Below, in pieces: positions 56,818 to 64,000 of a DNA stretch of 64,000 nt. The notes under the pieces are model-generated. The model had not been told where the DNA came from. It was given only the letters and a program-made list of their open reading frames with translations, and ran no database searches. Positions within the stretch are counted from its first letter, which is position 1, and each line of letters opens with the position of its first letter. The stretch is taken from positions 558,001-622,000 of the forward strand of contig JPHH03000004.1 of the NCBI GenBank assembly GCA_000750105.3, read 5' to 3'. Both the position numbers and the translations under genes were made by a program. This stretch comes from Tolypocladium sp. Sup5 PDA-1 (taxonomy: Eukaryota; Ascomycota; Sordariomycetes; Hypocreales; Ophiocordycipitaceae).

Positions 56818-59800
56818 GTCTCTGTTGCTGCGATGTCTGAAGATGACTCTGGGGCGAATGCGGTTCGGTCGTGCTCGGGGTCTCATAACGCAGCAGATGG
56901 GCTTCCCATCTTTTTTCAACAGAGTCAAGGACGGCCACAGTTACCCCGCACACTTGGCATCTACTTCGTATTGTCTATCGAGACATTGTCGAGGGCTCTG
57001 AGCGCTATACCGTGTACATGCTGTAAGTTTGGACCTTTGAGTGAACAATGGAAAATAAGCGCGCGTGGCACGATTGTCGTCGGGATATGGTCGGATACCA
57101 TTTTGTGGCACACGCCCACCAGTGACCACCCCAGGCTCTCACCCACAAGGACATCGATGTCATTGCCAGCCAGCCAACCTTCACCGTGCAGATAACTACC
57201 TACCCGACGAGAATCACACCACGATGGACAATGGCCACGGATCTGTGCTGCGCATGAATCTGATGGTGCTCTTGCATCTATGTGATGGCACGGCGTCAAA
57301 TACGAAGCATGTGCGACAGGGCCATCAAGTAGCGGACCTATGTCGAGCCTCATCTCGCCCACAGTACCTCGTAGCTACCGTTGCAGGTGCTACAAAGACA
57401 GCGAGTCTAGATTCTGGGCCACAGTTTGCTGGCCTGTGCTCTTTGCAATGCTCGATGATTCGATCTTGTTCAGCACCGGACGTCGCTTTCCGCGGTGAAA
57501 TGCCAGGCTGTGGCATCAGTTTGCGTCCGTCAGTAGCGGGCTACGAATTGAGGCTGAGTTTTTTACACTGTGCCAGTGGATGGCTGTTTCATGCACGTCT
57601 GTTTGCATTTTACTTAACTCACTCTTGAGCTTGTGTAAACTGTTTTGTGAGCAAGAAGTGTGGTGATGAGACATGCCAACCTCTCCGATGCCGTGGTTTG
57701 ACCGCATAGCTTCCTTTCGCGGTCCGGAAGTATCCTCTACTGTTTAGTAGGAGCCGCTTCACGAATATATATCTTCTAGCACGTTTGATCTCCGCATCCA
57801 CTACCCAACGAGGTAGATCCCGCCGCGTACCAGTATCCCGTGATCTGAGAGTGGCACTTGTCATCTCACAAAAATGACATATTCCGCACTCCTTCATGGC
57901 CTGATGAGTGGCACTGCACGTTGAGAACTTCGCACCAGGCTTGAGCTGCCATGTGCGAGGTCGACCATTACCGGGTAGCTGGAGTCTCACAGGCACACAA
58001 CCAAACGCCTATCGGTCAGCCATATGCTAAATTCGAAATATATGAGGCTGAATGACAAGGCGAATGAGTCTGCAGGGAGCTGTCCAATCTGCATTCGCAT
58101 TTACGTCAGCCCTTGTCCTGTGTTCCAGCTTCTTGAATCTCAGGTGATCTGTCTGTCCTTCGAATTCCCAGCCTCGTGTCCAAGCAAGACCCCTGACAAA
58201 GCTGACAAGAGCCTATTCTAAACTAGGGGTAAAGCAATAAGGTACAGAGCCAAACGATAGCTAGATTTGGCCAACGTATCCATTCATCTGGAGAATGGTC
58301 GCGGAGAGTATTGTGGCGTGCCGTGTCAGATGGATCTCATCTGTACACTCTGCAGCTCACATACAGCACTCATCAATATGGCGATTCACCCGCCGGGGCT
58401 GGATATGTATCATGCATATAAGTTCTGGATGATTCATGGCGTGATTCTGATCCACAACGAAGTTTATTTAAGTGACAGGCGACGGTGCAGAGCATGAATA
58501 GGTATCTACGAATACGATGGATTACTGTTCCCACCTCACGGAATCTCCATTGACGCTGCAACTCAACTCGCTTATGAGGCCCATTATTACATAGGCTAAT
58601 AGTGGAACTGGTAGGTTCTTACTTCGTACAGCCTAAAAAGTTAGAATATGTGCCGTCCCGTTGATGGCAATTAGCAGTCCCTGTTCACAAGTTCGGCTTC
58701 GAGACGGGAAGTGCGGACGTGTCAACCTGAGGACTGCGTCTGTCTGCTTGCCCTGTGTGGGCAATATGAGCATAGCATGTGGTATTTGCTCTTTGTCACG
58801 CTCATGTGAACCTCTTTTTCGATATCTGATCCGTTCAAGTTCCTCAATGACTTCTTACAACTCATCAACTGTGGTCGACGTGATGCAGCTTTCCAGTGCG
58901 AGGTTCGTTCAAGTGAGCCTCACAGCTCTGCTCTTATCCCCACAAAAACTCCGGAACATATAAGCTCTACTAATAAGTTCCACCATAGACCAGTTGCATC
59001 TGTAAGAAGCCGTACTTGAGAGAGGGGCTCATGGTGTCATGTATAGGGTAGCTTCCGACAATCGATCACTTTACGCGCTTTAGCCTGACCCCGCTCCAAA
59101 CGCGCGCCATCGCCAAGAGAGTTGCCGCCAGTCAAGACATGATCCAGGTCCGAAGAGCTCATGACCTTGTTAGATGTCTTCGGGACTTTAGATGTATGTC
59201 CTGTGCCATACTCCGTGCAATGCAGTGTGAGGTATTCAGTACCGTCGGTATGTGCCCGGGCTGAGAGCTGGCTTGCTGGGCTAGATACACGAGCATGTCT
59301 CAGCTAAAGGTGGGAGCCGCGTGGGTCGCCCAACACCGTGCCCGACATCTCTGTCTCAAACTGTCGTTGCTTTTTTCACTCACATTCTTCGCGACGGTGG
59401 CGCAAGCCGTCGTCCGGTCCGGGTGGCTGGACGACTCCGTACCGGCCGGGGCTGAGCTTTTTTTGGCGAGCGGGCTTTGTTGAGGTGAGCTCGCGTAGGA
59501 AGTAAGGTGCGCTAACAGGAAAATGCTGTCAGTTCCAGGGACCGGAAGGCTTCCGCTTCTCCATATTTCGGCCGGGGCCACCGCAGGCCTGCAGTGGTGC
59601 TGTTGAGACGAGTCAAACAGGTCTGCGGCGCCTCCTCCTCCTCCGGGCCTTGGGCGGCGTTTCGTGCTCCGGGCTGTAAGGCGAGGTAACGTCCGCACCG
59701 TGGCATGCCGACGAAGCGACATCTCACCGGCGAGTGAACGGGGATATGGCCTGCAGCGTGCCACTTGTCGTGAGCAATCAAATCATGGCTATCGGTGTTA

Positions 59801-61487
59801 TCCAGTCACGGCGTGGTTGGATGCAGGGGGCATGACGGTGGCTTGGAGCAGGTGACGGGACGCCGTGCGGATTTGACGAGCCTGAGGCTGCGGTCGGAAG
59901 ACGGCGCTGCCGCGGGCTCACTGTCACTCTGGCTGGCAGGCATGCCGATTAAGCCCTCGCGCGGCGGCCTGTGCTCCGTATAACAGCGGGATAATGTTCG
60001 AAAATAGGTGCATGTCGGTAGGCGCCGCGGCCATAAAACACGATGGAATCCAAGCTTTGCAGAAGGACGGGCGGCGGCACCGTGGTTTGAGCAGACGCCA
60101 GACGGGCAGCCGACTGCAGGCGGGTCTGCATCCATGTCATGGACTGACGATGGCCATAGGGGGATTTTTGCACAGTGCGAGGTGGGGAGCAGAAGCGGGT
60201 GGCGGCTTGCTTGCGGCTGGACCCGGAACCTTCGTCGGTGATAAGACCAACTGCCACCCACAACACACAATGCGTTGGATGCTGTGGAGCGGAGCCCAAA
60301 TCGCATTGCAGTCCACTCGAGGCGAAGTCGTCCGGAATGGTGCCTTATCGCTCCAGAAGCAGTCTTGGATAGCAAGATAGGTATGCGGCGAATCCCCATG
60401 CTGATCTTGGATCGCGAAAACGGTCCGTGGCATCGTCGAATGGCAATCTCGGAGGGCACGATCGGCTCATTGGCCCATTGGCGAACTATCCTTGGTTGGC
60501 TGGCACCGGCCCAACAGCAACGCCAAATCTGATCTGCTACCCGCCGCCGCGCACCTCCGAGATGTTACCTTGCTAAGATGGTCGCTTGTCCATTTCTTAC
60601 TGTATGGATAGACTTGCACTATTTCTCAGATAGCGGGATTTCGTTCAAGCTGAAGTAGAGACTGCTCACATGATGTGAAACTTGGGGGCCAAAGTTTATA
60701 TAAAAGAGGCACCAACAGCAGGGTAAGGATATCTCGTATGCGGGCACTCTGTAGGGCAGCCATGCAGGCGATTGGGAGCGCGATCATGCGCATACCACGC
60801 ACATGTGCTTGCAGGGCTACATGGAACAAAGAGGGATGGAGCTGAAGCCACGAGCTGTTCTCAACGTCGACGAACGTAGAGGCCGCCTTGGCCGCCTCAG
60901 CTGTGCGGGCTCGTCGTGGATTCGGCTGCGAGGTGGTGGAGGTGGTGCTCAACCGTCGATGCTAACCGTCGATGCCAACCGTCGATGCCAACCAGCGACT
61001 CCTCCACGCTAGAGGCGTGCGCACTGTGCTGCTGCCACTGCGCATTGCCTGATTGGGCGGGCAGGGGGCGGCCACGACGACTTGGCCCGCTGGATCGCCA
61101 GACCAACCCAGCGCCCCGCAGGCCTGCAGATGCACTGGCGCCTCCGAGTGCCGCCATTGGCTGCAGGCTCCGGGGGGCAGGGGCTGGACCAGCTCACCGC
61201 CTCTTCATCGGCCCCCTCACGCTGGGCGCTCTCCATGCCTCGCCATGCCGTCCCGCTGCCCGTGCTGCGCTGGCCGCCCACAAGAGCAGACGCCAGCATC
61301 CTGTCCGGGCCTGGCGACAGATCGCGATAGAGCTCAGTCCACCGAAACTCCCTGCATCCTCCTCCATCTTCCTCACCTACACCTCCTCCAAGGGACTTCA
61401 ACGAAAGAGCGGTGTCACCCGCTCGCTTCATACAATATCGCCAGTATTCGCATCTGATCCGCCGGCCCTCCCCCGTTTCCGCCCAGC
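56818..61487. other. 4.7-kb gene-poor divergent intergenic region
   Basis: Between the farnesyltransferase gene (-) and the Zn2Cys6 gene (+). 57600-59250 is AT-richer with short ORFs on both strands that show no family pattern. A 63-codon ORF with one hydrophobic stretch (~59294-59482, +) is possible but unsupported. CTACTTCGTA (56961) and ACTTCGTACA (58621) belong to the dispersed motif. The final ~500 bp carry the 13-bp direct repeats at 60951-60989 and a pyrimidine-rich leader, likely the regulatory region and 5' UTR of the transcription-factor gene. Confidence 0.4.
60951..60989 (+). repeat. 13-bp direct repeat AACCGTCGATGCY, 3 copies
   Basis: Three head-to-tail copies of AACCGTCGATGC(T/C), ~500 bp upstream of the Zn2Cys6 start. 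Regular 13-bp spacing could present a protein-binding site repeatedly, or it may be a microsatellite. Confidence 0.85.
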
Positions 61488-64000
61488 ATGACCTTCGAAT
61501 TCAACAATGCAAATGGCGGGGGCGATGCCTTGCTCGATCTGAACTTCGACCACCACCACCACCACCACCACCGGGACCGCACCGCCTACGCTTACTCAAC
61601 CGCCCACTCGAGTCCCTCGGCCGCATCAGGCATCATGACCAACACTCGCACCTGGCCCATCCCTCTGGACATGGCGACAGCGGCCGCCAACGCCCAGGGC
61701 GCGGCCACGACCTCCCCGGACCGCCAGGGCAGCTCGTCCTTGTCCAACTCGTCGAGTCCGCACAGCCCGCACTCGTCCTTGCAACAATCGCCGTTCCAGC
61801 CCTCGACGAACCCGCTGACCGACTGGGCGTTGCAACAACAGCAGCAGCAACATCAGCAATTGCCCGCCGCCGACCTCGCGCAGTTCATCCAGGAGCCCCA
61901 GCTTATGAACTTCAATGCCTTCCCGTCCAGCTTCCAGCCCAACCCGCTCGACTACTTGCCCGCGACTACCCAGGCTCTGCAGGCGAACCTCTTGGAAACG
62001 ACATTCAGCGGAATGCCCTCCATGGAGGAGGCGGCCCACGCAATGCACTGGGGGAACACGGGGATGGAGAACTGGCAGGAGTTTCAGAGCAGCTTGCAGA
62101 TGGACGGCCTCCCTCGGCTCGACAGTGTCGGCAGCAACTCGCCGACGGGCACCTACCTCGAGGTTTTGTCGCTGCCTTCGTCCTCGGGCGAAGGCTGGGC
62201 CATGGTCGATTGGGGTCACCACAGCCTGGAGCAGTTCCAGCAGGCCCAGGCACAGAATGCAGCCATCTTCAACCCTTCCCAAACGCTGCATCTCAGGACC
62301 AACTCCGATTCTTCAGAAGGCGCCAACTCGTTGGAGTTTGGCAGCTTCGAGGAGATTCCGCCGTTCCCCTACTCGCCCTTCTCCCCCGACTCGGATGGCT
62401 ATCAAGACAACAACAGCCACCGGAACTGTTTCTCAGGCGATGGCCACAACCACTCACACGACACTGTCAGCCCGACCGCCGCCGTTGCTCCGGTGCCCAT
62501 CAAGGTCGAGCCTGTAAGCCGCCATAGCCCTGGCAGTGGCGCCGTATCGACGTCACCTCCGTCTACCACCAACACGCGCCGGAACTCGGGCCCGCGGAAG
62601 AGCCCAATCGCCAAGGCAACCAAGCCGATTGTGCGTCGCATTTCCAACGGCAAGAAGGATGGTTCCGTCGAGAAGAAGGTTGGCCGAAGAAAGGGACCGC
62701 TTTTGCCTGAGCAGCGAAAGCAAGCCAGCGAGATAAGAAAGCTGAGAGCTTGCCTGCGATGCAAATTCCTAAAGAAGACTTGCGATAAGGGAGAGCCTTG
62801 TGCGGGATGCCAGCCGTCGCACGCCCGTCTCTGGCAGGTGCCATGCACACGCATTGACATCAAGGACATTGGATACTTCATGAAGGACTGGAAGGCCGAC
62901 TATGAGAGGCACATGGACCGGGGAGTGTCCGTCTACAACGTCAAGGGCTTCTCCCAAAAGGAGACGCTCATGTGGATCACCCACGGCTATGGCTTCGCGC
63001 TTCCTGTTATGGTTCGCGAGGTCTACGTCGCCGACGCAGGCTGCTTCTCTGTCGAATGGGTCGAGTCCTACCAAAACGACCAGGAACCAATTGACTTTGA
63101 GACGCGAACCGAGAAGCTCGATGTCGGCGCCGAGGGTGTCCGCGTCGACGCTCTCGCAGAGTACCTCGACAAGCACATTGACGGACCCTTTGAGGACTTT
63201 ATCGACGACCACTTTGAGGGCACCCCCTTCATTACTGAGATTCTCAAGACTGCTCATCGCTTCTACGTCAAGGACCGGATGCCTGTCATCAAGAAGGCAT
63301 TGAAGCTGGTTCTCGCCTACAACCTGACAATGCACATCACCATGGTGGAGAACCAGGGCTCTGAAGTTGCCCTAGACGGGCAGATTGACGACGAGGAGTC
63401 CAAGTTCTACGGCCGCACCGTTGCCCCAGTCATGATCAACTTCCAGATCAAGTGTGCCCTGGCCGACATGTGGCGCGAGCTGCAAAAGGACATCCTCGAG
63501 GAGCTCTCGTCCCTGTATTCAGGCGTGTACAGCGGTGAGAAGATGAAGAACTGGCCCACCATCTTCATGCTTGCGTCGATTCTCCTTGCGGTGTGGGAGG
63601 AGATGCAGTTTGACTGCCACTACCGAGTCCCCGACCCGGCGGCGGTGAACAAGTTCTGCAATGACATGGAGACAACCCCTGTCGGAGTTATTGTGGGCCT
63701 CTTCCACGCCATCTCGCAGAAGCTGCCGGCCTTTACCGATTGGGACACTCGCCAGCATGGGCATTTGCTGCACAACAACACCTCCGTGTGCGAGGCCATG
63801 ACAGAAGTCCGACAGCATGTCATCAAGCATGGTAAGCACTCCTCACCACCGCTCTTGTCTTTCACCTGTGCCTGTCCCGAGTCTAACTGTTGCGTTACAG
63901 AGGCCTATCTGCGAACTCGCAAGGAGAGCAAGTTTGACCGGTACGACTTTGACTCGCTGTCAAACAAGTTCTTGTCGAAGCTTGTCATCCGAGCAAACTG
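61488..64000 (+). CDS. Zn2Cys6 transcription factor, 3' end beyond window
   Basis: CDS is join(61488..63831,63901..>64000), at least ~814 aa. The start is MTFEFNNANGGGDALLDLNF, followed by a His run (CAC repeats 61551-61572) and a Gln run (ALQQQQQQHQQ). Residues ~1-400 are disordered, Ser/Pro-rich and activator-like. A basic stretch (GRRKGPLLPEQRKQASEIRK) leads into the zinc cluster at 422-453: C-x2-C-x6-C-x5-C-x2-C-x11-C (ACLRCKFLKKTC; CAGC). The cluster is central, not N-terminal. Beyond it a helical regulatory region follows (FMKDWKADYERHMDRGVSVY; ADMWRELQKDILEELSSLYS; IFMLASILLAVWEEMQFDCH). The 69-nt intron (GTAAGC, branch CTAAC, TTACAG) is a multiple of three and stop-free, so retention would insert 23 residues. 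Target genes unknown. Solid call as a DNA-binding regulator. Confidence 0.88.
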   Translation, partial: MTFEFNNANGGGDALLDLNFDHHHHHHHRDRTAYAYSTAHSSPSAASGIMTNTRTWPIPLDMATAAANAQGAATTSPDRQGSSSLSNSSSPHSPHSSLQQSPFQPSTNPLTDWALQQQQQQHQQLPAADLAQFIQEPQLMNFNAFPSSFQPNPLDYLPATTQALQANLLETTFSGMPSMEEAAHAMHWGNTGMENWQEFQSSLQMDGLPRLDSVGSNSPTGTYLEVLSLPSSSGEGWAMVDWGHHSLEQFQQAQAQNAAIFNPSQTLHLRTNSDSSEGANSLEFGSFEEIPPFPYSPFSPDSDGYQDNNSHRNCFSGDGHNHSHDTVSPTAAVAPVPIKVEPVSRHSPGSGAVSTSPPSTTNTRRNSGPRKSPIAKATKPIVRRISNGKKDGSVEKKVGRRKGPLLPEQRKQASEIRKLRACLRCKFLKKTCDKGEPCAGCQPSHARLWQVPCTRIDIKDIGYFMKDWKADYERHMDRGVSVYNVKGFSQKETLMWITHGYGFALPVMVREVYVADAGCFSVEWVESYQNDQEPIDFETRTEKLDVGAEGVRVDALAEYLDKHIDGPFEDFIDDHFEGTPFITEILKTAHRFYVKDRMPVIKKALKLVLAYNLTMHITMVENQGSEVALDGQIDDEESKFYGRTVAPVMINFQIKCALADMWRELQKDILEELSSLYSGVYSGEKMKNWPTIFMLASILLAVWEEMQFDCHYRVPDPAAVNKFCNDMETTPVGVIVGLFHAISQKLPAFTDWDTRQHGHLLHNNTSVCEAMTEVRQHVIKHGKHSSPPLLSFTCACPESNCCVTEAYLRTRKESKFDRYDFDSLSNKFLSKLVIRAN

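Noticed and set aside
59294..59482. 63-codon ORF with a hydrophobic stretch
   Set aside because: Hydrophobic segment is internal, there is no family pattern, and the reverse strand is also open. Too weak to annotate as a gene.
61412..62527. Plus-strand ORFs in the other two frames over the Zn2Cys6 gene
   Set aside because: The frame from 61488 stays open to the window end and contains the zinc cluster and helical region; the others are Pro/Arg/Gln shadows.
1..64000. tRNA, rRNA, CRISPR arrays, bacterial operons or ribosome-binding sites
   Set aside because: Reading for TTCGANTCC-type T-loops, rRNA cores and spaced direct repeats gave no candidate. The gene style is eukaryotic with introns.

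Overview
The window is nuclear DNA of a filamentous ascomycete, most likely a Sordariomycete and plausibly Hypocreales. The evidence is short spliceosomal introns (46-141 nt; one of 403 nt) with GTRNGT donors, CTAAC/CTGAC branch sites and YAG acceptors, GC-rich third codon positions, long intergenic spaces and typical fungal families (HET domain, NLR-like NACHT protein, Zn2Cys6 factor, Dug2, Cdc4, farnesyltransferase beta). I saw no tRNA, rRNA, CRISPR array, intact transposon or secondary-metabolite backbone gene. The genus is inference.

Layout. 0.5-7 kb: a secreted Ser/Thr/Pro-rich protein (-), an HbpS/UPF0303-like protein (+), a weak antisense coding remnant, and a full-length intracellular GH2 beta-galactosidase (+) whose first intron is GC-AG. 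7.4-9.3 kb: a secreted L-amino-acid oxidase (-). 10.8-12.4 kb: an F-box gene (+) broken by a one-base frameshift. 13.5-16.2 kb: the Dug2 glutathione-degradation subunit (+). 16.8-17.5 kb: a small secreted protein (-). 18.0-18.1 kb: a long near-perfect hairpin. 18.6-21.5 kb: a thioesterase-superfamily protein (+) facing a four-exon O-methyltransferase (-). 24-26.3 kb: a conserved fungal membrane-anchored protein (+). 28.9-32.3 kb: a Cdc4-type F-box/WD40 ubiquitin-ligase subunit (+). 32.8-34.6 kb: a secreted beta-lactamase-fold serine hydrolase (-).

35.9-37.5 kb: a HET-domain pseudogene (in-frame stop plus frameshift). 38.6-40.4 kb: a low-complexity fungal protein with one hydrophobic segment (+). 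40.7-41.8 kb: a secreted aspartylglucosaminidase (-). 42.1-45.3 kb: a NACHT/STAND NLR-like protein ending in a 7 x 18-bp minisatellite (+), convergent at 46 bp with a D-2-hydroxyacid dehydrogenase (-; 45.3-46.6 kb). 48.9-49.7 kb: a small dsRBD-like protein (-). 55.1-56.8 kb: farnesyltransferase beta subunit in five exons (-). 61.5 kb to the end: a Zn2Cys6 transcription factor that runs off the window (+).

The genes do not form one pathway. They mix housekeeping (Dug2, Cdc4, FTase beta), secreted catabolic enzymes (LAAO, serine hydrolase, AGA) and fast-evolving allorecognition-type loci (HET pseudogene, NLR, frameshifted F-box gene). The gene-poor tracts (21.5-24, 26.3-28.9, 46.6-48.9, 49.7-55.1 and 56.8-61.5 kb) carry short tandem repeats and a dispersed TACGGAGTA/TACTTCGTA motif. 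All exon structures were read by eye from splice signals, frame and family conservation; none was tested against RNA data.
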